Shown here: positions 52,074 through 62,036 of the stretch, one piece after another
Layout: each line of letters opens with the position of its first letter
Position numbering within the stretch: position 1 is the stretch's first letter
Source: JBGVMW01 sp045125095
GTDB taxonomy: Bacteria; Bacillota; Clostridia; Lachnospirales; Lachnospiraceae
Direction of reading: 5' to 3'
Assembly (NCBI GenBank): GCA_045125095.1
Contig: JBGVMW010000141.1
Span: 1 to 64,000, forward strand
DNA length: 64,000 nt
Notes under the pieces: model-generated
The model's database searches: none
Told to the model about the DNA's origin: nothing
Seen by the model: the letters and a program-made list of their open reading frames with translations, nothing else
Made by a program: the position numbers and the translations under genes

Positions 52074-53366
52074 ATGGAACAGTACGTGATAAAGGGAGGA
52101 AACCCTTTAGTTGGTGAAGTGGTAATTGGTGGTGCAAAGAATGCGGCTTTGGCGATTTTAGCAGCAGCAATTATGACAGATGAAACGGTAGTGATTGATA
52201 ATCTTCCTGATGTAAGGGATATTAATGTATTATTACAGGCAATCTCCGGCATTGGTGCCATGGTAGAGCGTGTTGACCGTCATACTGTTAAAATCAATGG
52301 TTCGACTATTACAAATGCAAGTATTGAGTATGATTATATTAAAAAGATTCGTGCGTCCTATTATTTGTTGGGAGCATTATTAGGAAAATACCAGAAGGCA
52401 GAGGTGGCGCTTCCGGGTGGTTGTGATATTGGAAGCAGACCGATTGACCAGCATATTAAAGGATTCCGTGCATTGGGAGCGGAGGTAAATATTGAGCATG
52501 GTCTGATTCTCGCAGAAGCAGATGAGTTAGTGGGAAATCATATTTACATGGATATGGTTTCTGTTGGTGCGACTATCAATGTAATGTTAGTAGCAGCACT
52601 GGCGAAAGGTAGAACTATTATCGAAAATGCGGCAAAAGAACCACATGTTGTTGACGTTGCCAATTTCTTAAATAGTATGGGTGCTAACATTAAAGGTGCC
52701 GGAACAGATGTAATCCGCATCAAAGGTGTTGAAAAACTACATAAAACAGAATATTCTATCATTCCTGATCAGATTGAAGCGGGAACATTTATGTTTGCGG
52801 CTGCGGCAACGAAGGGTGATGTAACGGTAAAGAATGTAATTCCCAAGCATTTAGAGGCAACTACTGCAAAATTATTAGAAATCGGATGTGAGATAGAGGA
52901 ATTTGATGATGCAGTACGTGTCGTAGCGTCAAAACCATTACGTCATACTCATGTAAAAACATTGCCATATCCGGGATATCCAACAGATATGCAGCCACAG
53001 ATTGCTGTAACATTGGGATTGGCAGAAGGAACCAGTATTGTAACGGAATCTATTTTTGAAAATAGATTTAAATATGTAGGAGAACTTGCACGTATGGGTG
53101 CCAGCATTAAGGTAGAGGGGAATACGGCTATTATTGATGGTGTGCCAAAGTACATGGGTGCCAAGGTAAATGCCCCTGATTTACGTGCCGGTGCAGCGTT
53201 GGTCATTGCAGGTCTGGCAGCAGACGGTGTGACAGAGATTGAAGACATTCATTACATTGACAGAGGTTATGAGGATTTCGATGGAAAGATTCGCAGCCTG
53301 GGTGGTCAGATTGAGCGTATTGATAATGAACGAGATTTAAAGAAATTTGGCTTTAAGGTAGTGTAA
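52074..53366 (+). CDS. murA: UDP-N-acetylglucosamine 1-carboxyvinyltransferase
   Basis: 430 residues. It begins MEQYVIKGGNPLVGEVVIGG, the typical MurA opening, with the catalytic Cys in PGGCDIGSRPIDQH near 117 and KNAALAILAAA near 22. It transfers enolpyruvate to UDP-GlcNAc, the first committed step of peptidoglycan synthesis, and is the fosfomycin target (Cys retained). GAGGTGCGTT precedes ATG. Confidence 0.95.
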   Translation: MEQYVIKGGNPLVGEVVIGGAKNAALAILAAAIMTDETVVIDNLPDVRDINVLLQAISGIGAMVERVDRHTVKINGSTITNASIEYDYIKKIRASYYLLGALLGKYQKAEVALPGGCDIGSRPIDQHIKGFRALGAEVNIEHGLILAEADELVGNHIYMDMVSVGATINVMLVAALAKGRTIIENAAKEPHVVDVANFLNSMGANIKGAGTDVIRIKGVEKLHKTEYSIIPDQIEAGTFMFAAAATKGDVTVKNVIPKHLEATTAKLLEIGCEIEEFDDAVRVVASKPLRHTHVKTLPYPGYPTDMQPQIAVTLGLAEGTSIVTESIFENRFKYVGELARMGASIKVEGNTAIIDGVPKYMGAKVNAPDLRAGAALVIAGLAADGVTEIEDIHYIDRGYEDFDGKIRSLGGQIERIDNERDLKKFGFKVV

Positions 53367-53392
53367 TGTCTGAAATTTCCTATAAAAAGTAC

Positions 53393-53420
53393 TTGCAAAA
53401 ATTGTAAAACTATGTATACT
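53393..53420 (+). promoter_or_regulatory. Promoter of metK with S-box leader
   Basis: TTGCAA, a 16-base spacer and TATACT. The S-box begins about 25 bases downstream. Confidence 0.65.
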
Positions 53421-53443
53421 TATTAAAGTGAATATGATACCTT

Positions 53444-53598
53444 TTATTCAGAGTGGTGGAGATACAAAGGATCTGTGAAGCCACGGCAACCCCTTAAAAG
53501 GAAGGTGCCAACCTGAGCGATTGCCATTTACAATGGTTGTTCGAACAATAAGAGGATTTGTAAAAAAAACGAATCCGCTTATTGCGGATTTTTTTTAT
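53444..53598 (+). promoter_or_regulatory. SAM-I (S-box) riboswitch with terminator, upstream of metK
   Basis: The hallmark order is present: TTATTCAGAGTGGTGGAGA, GGATCTGTGAAGCCACGGCA, ACCCCTTAAAAGGAAGGTGC, CCAACCTGAGCGA and closing AATAAGAGGA. The expression platform is the AATCCGC/GCGGATT terminator with T8 at 53571-53598. SAM binding should stop transcription before metK. A family A repeat follows the T-run. Confidence 0.97.
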
Positions 53599-53657
53599 AT
53601 ACTATGGAAATACAACGGTTTATTATAGAATGTAATATTTGAATTTCTTAGAATATA
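53596..53657. repeat. Family A palindrome inside the metK leader
   Basis: TATATACTATGGAAATACAA to GAATTTCTTAGAATATAAAA. It lies between the S-box terminator and the metK start, so it is transcribed whenever the riboswitch is open. Confidence 0.75.
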
Positions 53658-53728
53658 AAAATACAATGCGCAAAAAGATACTTATTAACATAATTTTCAT
53701 TCCTTTGAAAAAGGAGAAAGGTGATAAA

Positions 53729-54910
53729 ATGGAAAGATTTTTATTTACATCAGAATCAGTTACCGAAGGACATCCTGATAAAATCTGTGATGCAGTATCT
53801 GATGCAATTTTGGATGCGATGATGGAGCAGGATCCAATGAGCCGTGTTGCTTGTGAGACACTTACTAACACAGGATTTATTATGGTTATGGGTGAGCTTA
53901 CTTCCAATGCACAGGTAGACATTCCAAAGGTAGTGCGCGACACAGTTGTAGAAATTGGTTATGACCGTTCTGAATATGGATTTGATGGTAATACATGTGC
54001 GGTAATGGTAGCATTGGACAAGCAGTCACCAGACATTGCTATGGGTGTTGATAAAGCATTAGAAGCAAGAGAAGGTTCTTTGGAAGATGATTTAGACACT
54101 GGTGCAGGTGACCAGGGTATGATGTTTGGATATGCAACAAATGAAACAGAAGAATATATGCCATATCCAATTGCATTGGCACACAAGCTGTCAAGACGTT
54201 TAACAGAGGTTCGTAAAAATGGTACATTACCATATTTAAGACCAGATGGTAAGACTCAGGTGACGGTAGAGTACGATAAAAATAACAAGCCAATCCGTTT
54301 AGAGGCAGTTGTATTATCCACTCAGCATAACCCGGATGTGACACAGGAGCAGATTCATGAAGATATCATGAGAGAAGTATTTGATGTAGTACTTCCGGCA
54401 GAACTTCGTGATGAAAATACAAAATATTTTATTAATCCAACTGGTCGTTTCGTTATCGGTGGACCTAACGGAGATAGCGGTTTGACAGGCCGTAAGATTA
54501 TCGTAGACACATACGGTGGATGGGCTCGCCACGGCGGCGGTGCATTCTCTGGTAAGGACTGCACAAAGGTTGACCGTTCTGCAGCTTACGCAGCACGTTA
54601 TGTTGCAAAAAACATTGTTGCAGCAGGCTTGGCTGATAAGTGTGAAATTCAGTTATCCTATGCAATTGGTGTAGCACAGCCAACTTCCATCATGGTAGAC
54701 ACGTTCGGCACAGGAAAGATTTCAGAAGACGAATTAGTAAAAGCTATCCGTGAAAACTTTGATTTACGTCCGGCTGGTATTATTAAGATGTTGGATCTTA
54801 GAAGACCGATTTACAAGCAGACAGCAGCTTACGGACATTTCGGACGTAATGACTTGAATTTACCTTGGGAGCAGACAGATAAGGTTGAAGCATTGAAGAA
54901 ATATTTATAA
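53729..54910 (+). CDS. metK: S-adenosylmethionine synthetase
   Basis: 393 residues from ATG 53729 (AAAGGAGAAAGG upstream; in-frame codons from 53639 lie in the repeat and leader). It begins MERFLFTSESVTEGHPDKIC. The motif GAGDQGMMFGYATNETEE near 118 and GGGAFSGKDCTKVDRSAAY near 260 are family signatures. Makes SAM from methionine and ATP. Controlled by the S-box; a terminator and family A repeat follow. Confidence 0.97.
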   Translation: MERFLFTSESVTEGHPDKICDAVSDAILDAMMEQDPMSRVACETLTNTGFIMVMGELTSNAQVDIPKVVRDTVVEIGYDRSEYGFDGNTCAVMVALDKQSPDIAMGVDKALEAREGSLEDDLDTGAGDQGMMFGYATNETEEYMPYPIALAHKLSRRLTEVRKNGTLPYLRPDGKTQVTVEYDKNNKPIRLEAVVLSTQHNPDVTQEQIHEDIMREVFDVVLPAELRDENTKYFINPTGRFVIGGPNGDSGLTGRKIIVDTYGGWARHGGGAFSGKDCTKVDRSAAYAARYVAKNIVAAGLADKCEIQLSYAIGVAQPTSIMVDTFGTGKISEDELVKAIRENFDLRPAGIIKMLDLRRPIYKQTAAYGHFGRNDLNLPWEQTDKVEALKKYL

Positions 54911-54920
54911 AAAGTGATGC

Positions 54921-54951
54921 AATCCGCGGGTATAGTGCCGGCGGATTTTTT
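54921..54951 (+). terminator. Terminator after metK
   Basis: AATCCGC pairs with GCGGATT, followed by T6. Confidence 0.85.
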
Positions 54952-55013
54952 ATATACTAGGGAATTATAACGGTTTATTATGGAATGTGATATATGCAAT
55001 TTCCTAGTATATA
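54951..55013. repeat. Family A palindrome after metK
   Basis: TATATACTAGGGAATTATAA to TGCAATTTCCTAGTATATA. Located directly in the metK terminator T-run. Confidence 0.85.
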
Positions 55014-55102
55014 AAAATACTTTGATAATAAAAATATATTGTCATTTCCCCTTAAATACCGTATACTATGAAAAAAGAGACGTGCGGTAAGGAGGTTGGA
55101 CT

Positions 55103-55537
55103 GTGGATATTTATACAACAATCAATGATGTATTAGTAAAACTATTTCGTGATATTATGCACCTGGAAGAAAAAGCAGTGATTACAGAAGAATTTAAGGA
55201 TATTACCAGCAATGATATGCATATTATTGAAGTGGTGGGACTGCAAAAAACGAAAAATATGTCTACAGTAGCAAAAGAATTATCGGTTACGGTAGGAACA
55301 CTGACAATAGCTATGAACAGCTTAGTGAAGAAAGGGTATGTGACCCGAGTAAGAAGTGAGGAGGATCGGCGCGTGGTTCTATTATCACTGTCAGACAAGG
55401 GAAAAGCGGCATATAATCATCACAAGCAATTCCATCAGAAGATGGTAGAGGCTACAGTCGATCGCTTAAATGAAGAAGAAAAAAAAGTGCTGACAAAAGC
55501 ATTACAGAATTTATATCAATATTTTCAAGAATTATAA
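55103..55537 (+). CDS. MarR family transcriptional regulator
   Basis: 144 residues from GTG 55103 (GGAGG upstream). A winged-helix MarR fold: dimerisation helices at the ends, recognition region MSTVAKELSVTVGTLTIAMN near 55-75, wing RVRSEEDRRVVLLSLSDKG near 90-108. Ligand and targets are unknown. No neighbouring gene looks like an obvious target, so it may act on itself or at a distance. It resembles FabT-type MarR proteins only in length. Confidence 0.88.
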   Translation: MDIYTTINDVLVKLFRDIMHLEEKAVITEEFKDITSNDMHIIEVVGLQKTKNMSTVAKELSVTVGTLTIAMNSLVKKGYVTRVRSEEDRRVVLLSLSDKGKAAYNHHKQFHQKMVEATVDRLNEEEKKVLTKALQNLYQYFQEL

Positions 55538-55548
55538 TAGTTGCTTAC

Positions 55549-55619
55549 AAAAAAGAGACGATAACAAAAATTCGAACGCAGATAGCTGCGAATAGTAATT
55601 TTTAATACCGTCTCTTTTA
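55549..55619 (+). terminator. Terminator after the MarR gene
   Basis: AAAAGAGACG pairs with CGTCTCTTTT around a 48-base loop that holds its own GCAGATAGCTGC hairpin. 55620-55912 is AT-rich and holds nothing else recognised. Confidence 0.75.
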
Positions 55620-55912
55620 TTATGTTATTTAGAAAGACAAAAGTCTTGTAAATTCAAAACTCCACACCTATTGTGGAACGACACAAACCACGCAAGGTAT
55701 GGAGCCTTAAAAAATAAAAGGATGAAAAAGATGAGATAAAAACAATGTATTGTTTGTTTTTACAAGTAATAATATACTTAGAGCGTGTGAACCCGGAATG
55801 AACAAAATGTAAACAAATTGTAAACATTGATAAAAAATGACATATTTTGTGATATACAAGTTTCGGTGTGTCAGATATACAGCTGAAAACCGCATATTTG
55901 CTGGAATTCTAG

Positions 55913-57649
55913 TTACAAATATAATTTTTTTAACCGTGTTTGCAGTAAGGAGAATGGTGCAGAACCGGATTCCAGTAAAAAACTATGGAATTCTTTTGGA
56001 TCATAATCCTCTTTCATATTTTGCATGGCATAGTCCCGTAATCCTCGGAATTCCAAATAGCCAATGCAATATTTTAAATAATTTGCGGGTTCTTCAATAA
56101 TATAGTGATACACAGATTGACAGGCTTCCTCGTTAGTAATGCCGAAGTTAGTTAGAAAACTGGTGACTTCTTTTAATTTCCATCCTTCTCCATGAATGCC
56201 CATATCTAATCGGGCGTACAGATATAGGTTCAGAGCATTTTCAATCCGCAAATATTCACTGGAAGCAGAGTCAATGCCACTGAAATCATAAGCGTACATT
56301 TCTACATAGGTTGCCCAGCCTTCTGTATATCCGCCATAATATAGAAGGCTGCGAATTGGTGGCAGTTCATAAGAAGCAGCCATGGTATTCTGATACAGGT
56401 GTCCTGGATATCCTTCGTGTGCCAGAGTGGTGTACAAATCAAGCTGCTTTTTTTGACGACCATTATTGATGTAAATGACATTAGAGCTGGCATCATCGAT
56501 AGGTGGTGTCAGGTAAAAAGCGGGACTCAAATAATCTTCCATGGATTTGTCTACATATTTTACAGTATAATTGACATCTACCGGCGTAGGAAAATCAGAC
56601 TGCATTTGCTCTTGTAAATGCTTTAACATTTCTTCCGGTGTGGCATCTGAGGTAAAGGTGAGGCTGGAGGTCTCCAAAGAAGGATTTTCTTTTATAATTT
56701 CTTGCATATTAGAAATATCCTCCATAAAATAATAAGACAGCAGATTGCTCATTTCTTCAATAGAACGGTCTGAGCCGGTAGTCTGTCTGGCAAGGTATTC
56801 ATAATATTCGCTTCCTCTGTCTAAATAGTAAAGACCGCCATCAATACCAGGATGTTCAGAGGAAATGGCTGTCAGCCCATTAACTAGTGTTTCATAGGCG
56901 GGAAGAACTTCATCTTCTATACAGAGTTTATTCATAGAAATGTATTTGTTTTTTTCAGAAGCAGTTAAACCTTCTACAGCATTAAGGCGAGAGACAAAAG
57001 ATGAAAGTAAAAAATTATTTTCCTGAGATAAAAATGAATTACACTGGTCACAGATATCCTGTACAGCGAACTCAGCCATAAATAATTCCTTATCAGCTTT
57101 TTTCTGTTCAAAATCTAAAATGCTGTTAAAATAATTAGGAACATCAGATAGTAATGCCAGGTAGGTATCAATATCTTCTTTTGTATAAAAGGTATATTCA
57201 CTTAATAGAATGGGAAGTTGTGCCTGAATACCGGTTGTGGGACTTAATGGTTCCGAATAAAAGGTATATGTATAGCCTTCAATGGTATTTTCCAGATAAT
57301 GGTGTAGTACATCATACTGGAAAGTCATATTTTCAGAAAGTCCGGTGGTATCTATCTGGTTTAATTCCTTCAAACAGGCAATCGTGTTCTGCTGTTCCGT
57401 TTCCAGAGTTGCGGTATCGTAGCTGCCAAGAGTAGGTGTGATGTCGGTAATGCCATAATCGGCAGGGTTTTTTAGTGTGTAGTGAAGTGTTAGCGTGTTT
57501 TCGGTTATTTCATCTTGGAATAGTTCATTCATAAAGGTTTCAAGTTCGGAAGAAGTGCTTACCGATTCTTTATCAGAGTGACATCCTGTCAATGTAATGC
57601 TACACACTAGGAGTAAAAGCAGAGAAATAGGATGTGTATTTGTTTTCAT
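55913..57649 (-). CDS. DUF885 family lipoprotein (predicted metallopeptidase)
   Basis: 578 residues. A lipoprotein signal peptide with lipobox LTGC near residue 23, then the DUF885 domain over most of the protein. The zinc-peptidase-like motif HEGYPGH is near residue 415, in TLAHEGYPGHLYQ. DUF885 proteins are exported and related to gluzincin peptidases; the true substrate is unknown. It starts after GGTGAATT. Convergent with the MarR gene. Confidence 0.85.
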   Translation of the reverse strand: MKTNTHPISLLLLLVCSITLTGCHSDKESVSTSSELETFMNELFQDEITENTLTLHYTLKNPADYGITDITPTLGSYDTATLETEQQNTIACLKELNQIDTTGLSENMTFQYDVLHHYLENTIEGYTYTFYSEPLSPTTGIQAQLPILLSEYTFYTKEDIDTYLALLSDVPNYFNSILDFEQKKADKELFMAEFAVQDICDQCNSFLSQENNFLLSSFVSRLNAVEGLTASEKNKYISMNKLCIEDEVLPAYETLVNGLTAISSEHPGIDGGLYYLDRGSEYYEYLARQTTGSDRSIEEMSNLLSYYFMEDISNMQEIIKENPSLETSSLTFTSDATPEEMLKHLQEQMQSDFPTPVDVNYTVKYVDKSMEDYLSPAFYLTPPIDDASSNVIYINNGRQKKQLDLYTTLAHEGYPGHLYQNTMAASYELPPIRSLLYYGGYTEGWATYVEMYAYDFSGIDSASSEYLRIENALNLYLYARLDMGIHGEGWKLKEVTSFLTNFGITNEEACQSVYHYIIEEPANYLKYCIGYLEFRGLRDYAMQNMKEDYDPKEFHSFLLESGSAPFSLLQTRLKKLYL

Positions 57650-57736
57650 AATTCACCAGTAGTAAGGTTTTTATTAATATATGAAAAAATGTGAGGAGAT
57701 ATTACGAGTATGGATTTTTGCCTGCAACCACTACTT

Positions 57737-57784
57737 TTTCATACGGACTGAGCAGTCTACCACAGTCCTATTCTGAATAGTTAC
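57737..57784. repeat. Family B repeat, partial
   Basis: CAGTCCTATTCTGAATAGTTAC (split as CAGTCCTATT and CTGAATAGTTAC) matches the right side of family B. The left side is not recognisable. The remaining 57650-57975 region is AT-rich, with no other feature seen. Confidence 0.55.
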
Positions 57785-57975
57785 AAATTCTACATAAACA
57801 TTTATGTATTCTAAAAAAGGCACAAAGTCTGCATAATAACTGAAAAAAATAAAATAAAATGAAATTTCACACAAAATATGAATGACAAATGTCGTATAAA
57901 GTGATAAAATAATAAATGTGAGGGAAAATGAAGGGCACAGATTTTTCTTGCAAAAATGAGTATAAGAGGTGGGTA

Positions 57976-60048
57976 ATGCGTATGAGAAGAACCTTAAAAG
58001 TGAGAATTACAGCTGCAGTTGTCGGGGCAGTAATTCTTGTATCGGGATTGGTTGGAGGAGTTTGTTTTTCGGAATCAAGAAGAATTGTATTTAAAGATGC
58101 AAAAGAGATTCTTACCTTAACCAGTAGTAATCAGGCAACAAAGTTAAATGGGATGTTTGCGCAGATTGAGCAGTCTGTAAATACACTGACTGATATGACA
58201 TTAGCGGAGATTGAAGATTTTGACAGGTTTAAAACGGATTCCGCTTATGTGACACAATGTACAGAAGCACTCGAAGCAAGTGTGCTGGAGTTAGCTACCA
58301 ATACAAATGGTGCGATTACGGCGTATGTTCGATATAATCCTGAATTTACAGATCCAACGTCCGGAATTTTTCTTTCGAAATCCGGTGATAGTTATGAATA
58401 TCTGACACCAACAGATTTTAGCATGTATGACCCGTCAGATTTGGAACATGTAGGCTGGTATTATATTCCGGTTGAGGCTGGGGAACCTATCTGGATGGAC
58501 CCATATCTGAATGAAAATATTAATACCTATATGATTTCTTATGTAGTACCAATTTATATTGATGGTGTATCGGTAGGTATCGTGGGAATGGATATTGATT
58601 TTGCTGTGATACAGAATCAGATTGCAGATATGAAGGCATTTCAGACAGGTTATGCCTATTTAACCAATAATCAAGATAGTATTTTATATCATAAGGATTA
58701 TGAAGTAGGCATGAAAGCAGAAGAGGTTATAAAGGAAGATGCGGCTATTATTTCAGATGCTTCTATGGAAGGAACTGTGCAGGATATTGGCGATCATCAG
58801 ATTACATATTCCGTACTTGATAATGGCATGAAATTAGTAGTTACTGTTCCGGAAAGTGAATTAAAAGGTGAGATGAACCAGCTTTCTGCTACTATTATGC
58901 TGGTAGTAGTGATAGGTTTGATTGCTTCTTTCGTATATGCAATATTTATCAGTATTAGTATTTCCAAGCCGATTAAGCTATTGACTAAGATTATTAAAAA
59001 GACAGCTGATTTTGATTTGGCACCGAATGAAGGTAGTAAGAAACTGATGAAGCGGACAGATGAAACCGGTGATATGGCAAAGGCGGTTCATCAGATGCGG
59101 AACAAGCTGAGAGAAATGACGAAAAATATTGATGCTTCCTGTATGGCTTTGCATGAAAATATTTCATCCTTACAGCAGGCTTCTGAGGCAATTGACAGTA
59201 TTGCAGAGTCTAATTCTGCTCTAACACAGGAATTGGCTGCAGGAATGCAGGAATCTACGGATGCTACAGTATCTATGCAGGAGAGCATTGCAGATGTAAA
59301 TGAAAATGCAGTTTCCATTGAGCAGCTTTCAAAAGATGGTAGCAATTTATCAAAAGAAATTATGAAACGAGCAGTGGAGCTTGGTGTAACAACAAAAGAT
59401 GCATCGGATAAGACAAAAGAAATGTACAACAATGTGAAGCAGGATACAGAGCTTGCATTACAAAAATCAAAAGCAGTGCAAAAGATTGGTGAACTTGCAG
59501 ATGCTATTTCTGAGATTTCTACCCAGACAGGGCTTCTTGCTTTGAATGCCTCTATTGAAGCGGCAAGAGCAGGAGAGGCAGGCAAAGGCTTTGCCGTAGT
59601 AGCAACAGAGATTACCAAGTTGTCCAATCAGACAGCAGAGACCGTGGCGAATATCAGTGATATCGTAAAGGAAGTTAACGATGCGGTTGCAGATATGGCA
59701 AAATGCTTGGATATTTCCATGGAATTTATGGGCAAATCCGTCTTGGCTGATTATGAGAACTTTGGAAATGTAAGTGAGCAATATAAGAAAGACGCAATTG
59801 TTATTGAAGATAGCATGAACAATGTTAACAGAGCAATTGTTGCGTTGACAGAGTATATTATGCAGATAAAGGCGGCAGTGGAAGGTATCAGCAAGACAGC
59901 TGGTGAATCAAGCATTAGTATTAATGAGATTGCAGAAAGCACATCCGATATGGCAGAAAAGACAAGTAATAATGCAGATATGGTAAATGACAGTATGGAA
60001 AAAATTGATATACTGAAAGACATTGTAAGCCAGTTTAATGTGCAGTAA
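57976..60048 (+). CDS. Methyl-accepting chemotaxis protein with extracellular dCache-like sensor
   Basis: About 690 residues from ATG 57976 (GAGGTGGG upstream; ATG 57928 and 57982 are alternatives). TM1 at about 10-32, an extracellular sensor of about 280 residues that looks like a double Cache domain, TM2 near 305-330, HAMP (KPIKLLTKIIKKTADFDLAP), and the signalling tip (TGLLALNASIEAARAGEAGK near 525). Binds a small ligand and signals to CheA. Ends with a terminator. Confidence 0.92.
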   Translation: MRMRRTLKVRITAAVVGAVILVSGLVGGVCFSESRRIVFKDAKEILTLTSSNQATKLNGMFAQIEQSVNTLTDMTLAEIEDFDRFKTDSAYVTQCTEALEASVLELATNTNGAITAYVRYNPEFTDPTSGIFLSKSGDSYEYLTPTDFSMYDPSDLEHVGWYYIPVEAGEPIWMDPYLNENINTYMISYVVPIYIDGVSVGIVGMDIDFAVIQNQIADMKAFQTGYAYLTNNQDSILYHKDYEVGMKAEEVIKEDAAIISDASMEGTVQDIGDHQITYSVLDNGMKLVVTVPESELKGEMNQLSATIMLVVVIGLIASFVYAIFISISISKPIKLLTKIIKKTADFDLAPNEGSKKLMKRTDETGDMAKAVHQMRNKLREMTKNIDASCMALHENISSLQQASEAIDSIAESNSALTQELAAGMQESTDATVSMQESIADVNENAVSIEQLSKDGSNLSKEIMKRAVELGVTTKDASDKTKEMYNNVKQDTELALQKSKAVQKIGELADAISEISTQTGLLALNASIEAARAGEAGKGFAVVATEITKLSNQTAETVANISDIVKEVNDAVADMAKCLDISMEFMGKSVLADYENFGNVSEQYKKDAIVIEDSMNNVNRAIVALTEYIMQIKAAVEGISKTAGESSISINEIAESTSDMAEKTSNNADMVNDSMEKIDILKDIVSQFNVQ

Positions 60049-60079
60049 GAGTAAAAGTCATAGATAAAATGAGAATAGG

Positions 60080-60127
60080 AACTACCGGTCATGAGTCATG
60101 GCTGGTAGTTTTTATATACTGGTATAT
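60080..60127 (+). terminator. Terminator after the chemoreceptor gene with a minimal family A remnant
   Basis: AACTACCGG pairs with CTGGTAGTT, then T5. The T-run continues into TATATACTGGTATATA (60113-60127), a minimal family A with both ends fused. 60128-60278 is otherwise without recognised features except for a possible promoter before leuD. Confidence 0.75.
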
Positions 60128-60278
60128 AAAAAGTGATGCGCACGAAATTTGTTGAACCCATCTATTGTCCAGTTTATGGAATCGTGATATGATAGTAAGG
60201 ATGTACTGGTATAGTTATTTACAAGATGCTATACGACTGAAATGTGAAAAGAAACAGAATAGAGGAGGACATACAATT

Positions 60279-60755
60279 ATGGGAAAAGTATTTAAATTCC
60301 ATACAGATGTAGATACCGACCAGATTATCGCGTCACAGTATTTACTATTTTCAACAATTGATGAAATGAAAGCATATACCTTTGAATCTCTTGATAAGGA
60401 TTTTGCAAAAAAGGTTCAGCCGGGAGATTTTGTAGTAGCCTGTGAGAACTTTGGTTGTGGTTCATCCAGAGAACAGGCACCAAGCGTATTAAAAGCATTA
60501 GGAGTAAAAGCAGTTATTGCAAAATCATTTGCAAGAATCTTTTATCGAAATGCAATTAACATTGGTCTTCCTGTAATTGTGTGTAAAGATTTATATGATA
60601 ATATAGAAGCCGGAGATGATATGGAATTGTCATTGACAGACGGTATTGTGACAACAGGCGGAAAAGAATATGTATGTACAAAACTTCCACCATACATGCA
60701 GGGAATCTTAGACCAGGGTGGTCTGATTGCATCATTAAATAAGGAGGAATCGTAA
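60279..60755 (+). CDS. 3-isopropylmalate dehydratase small subunit-like (LeuD type), first pair
   Basis: 158 residues from ATG 60279 (AGAGGAGG upstream). MGKVFKFHTDVDTDQIIASQ and GCGSSREQAP near 62 are LeuD hallmarks. It forms the swivel domain of an aconitase-type hydro-lyase. It is followed 3 bases later by the matching large subunit. The substrate could be isopropylmalate or a related acid such as (homo)aconitate-type or citramalate compounds. Confidence 0.88.
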   Translation: MGKVFKFHTDVDTDQIIASQYLLFSTIDEMKAYTFESLDKDFAKKVQPGDFVVACENFGCGSSREQAPSVLKALGVKAVIAKSFARIFYRNAINIGLPVIVCKDLYDNIEAGDDMELSLTDGIVTTGGKEYVCTKLPPYMQGILDQGGLIASLNKEES

Positions 60756-60758
60756 ATC

Positions 60759-62009
60759 ATGGGAATGACAATTGCAGAAAAAATTATTGCCAGAGCAGCA
60801 GGCGTTTCAGAAGTAAAGCCGGGCGATATCCATACCGTTGAAGTAGATCAGTTAATGAGTAATGATGGTACCACACATCTTACGATTGATATGTATCATA
60901 ATAAATTAAAAAATCCAAAGATTGCAGATGTAAATAAATTAGTATGGATTGTAGATCACAATGTACCATCAGACAGTCCAAAAACAGCAGCTTCTCACAA
61001 GAAAATGAGAGATTTTTCAAAAGAGCATGGCATTACTTTTTATGAGGGTCAGGGTGTCTGTCACCAGATTATGATGGAAAATCATGTTCGTCCGGGACAG
61101 CTTATTTTTGGTGCAGACAGCCATACCTGTGCATACGGTGCATTAGGTGCATTTGGTACAGGTGTGGGATGTACGGATTATCTGTATGCTATGGTAACAG
61201 GAAAGTCATGGGTATTAGTACCGGAGACGATTCGTTTTAATTTAACAGGCAAATTAAAAGCAGGAGTCTATGCAAGAGATGTGATCTTAACTATCATCGG
61301 AAAAATTGGTGCCAACGGTGCCAACTACAAGGCGATGGAATTTGCCGGAGAAGGCTTAAAGACTTTAAACATGAGTGACCGTATTTCTATCTGTAATCTG
61401 TGTGTAGAAGCTGGCGCAAAGACTGCGCTCATGGAGGTAGATGAAGTAGCCATGGATTACTTAAAAGAGCATGGCAGAGAACCGGTTGCTACCTATACAA
61501 GTGATGAAGATGCAACATTTTCAGAAGTATATGACATCGATTTAGGCGAAATTGAGCCAATCGTGGCAAAGCCACATTTTGTAGATAATGTAGTTCCTGC
61601 AAAAGAATGTGCAGGTGTAAAAATAGACGAAGCCTTTTTAGGTTCCTGCAACAACGGACGTTTAGAGGATTTAAGAGTAGGTGCAGAAATTCTTAAAGGC
61701 AAAAAAGTTCACCCATTAGTACGGTTTTTAGTAGTTCCGGCAAGTAACGCCGTATATCAGGCAGCCTTAGAAGAAGGTCTTATCGATATCTTTATGGAAG
61801 CCGGTGCTATCGTTATGAACGCCAACTGTAGCGTATGTTGGGGAAGCTGCCAGGGTGTAATCGGCGAAGGAGAAACCTTAATCAGTACCGGTACCCGTAA
61901 CTTCAAAGGACGCGCCGGACATCCGGATTCCTTTGTGTATTTAGCATCTGCCGCAACGGTAACCGCATCCGCAATTAAAGGTGTGATTGCGACTGCAGAT
62001 GAAGTGTAA
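60759..62009 (+). CDS. 3-isopropylmalate dehydratase large subunit-like (LeuC type), first pair
   Basis: 416 residues. The aconitase fold has HNVPSD near 66, GADSHTCAYGALGAFGTGVG near 118 and the Fe-S cysteines in FLGSCNNGR near 290 and NCSVCWGSC near 350. The usual GSCTNGR is changed to GSCNNGR. It isomerises a tricarboxylic-type or related hydroxy acid via a 4Fe-4S cluster. Divergent from the second pair at 62-64 kb, so a distinct substrate is likely. Confidence 0.88.
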   Translation: MGMTIAEKIIARAAGVSEVKPGDIHTVEVDQLMSNDGTTHLTIDMYHNKLKNPKIADVNKLVWIVDHNVPSDSPKTAASHKKMRDFSKEHGITFYEGQGVCHQIMMENHVRPGQLIFGADSHTCAYGALGAFGTGVGCTDYLYAMVTGKSWVLVPETIRFNLTGKLKAGVYARDVILTIIGKIGANGANYKAMEFAGEGLKTLNMSDRISICNLCVEAGAKTALMEVDEVAMDYLKEHGREPVATYTSDEDATFSEVYDIDLGEIEPIVAKPHFVDNVVPAKECAGVKIDEAFLGSCNNGRLEDLRVGAEILKGKKVHPLVRFLVVPASNAVYQAALEEGLIDIFMEAGAIVMNANCSVCWGSCQGVIGEGETLISTGTRNFKGRAGHPDSFVYLASAATVTASAIKGVIATADEV

Positions 62010-62036
62010 GTAAGAAGTAAGAATGAAACTTAGATA

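Noticed and set aside
55620..55912. Small gene between the MarR gene and the DUF885 gene
   Set aside because: Frames are short, without ribosome sites, and rich in simple AT sequence.
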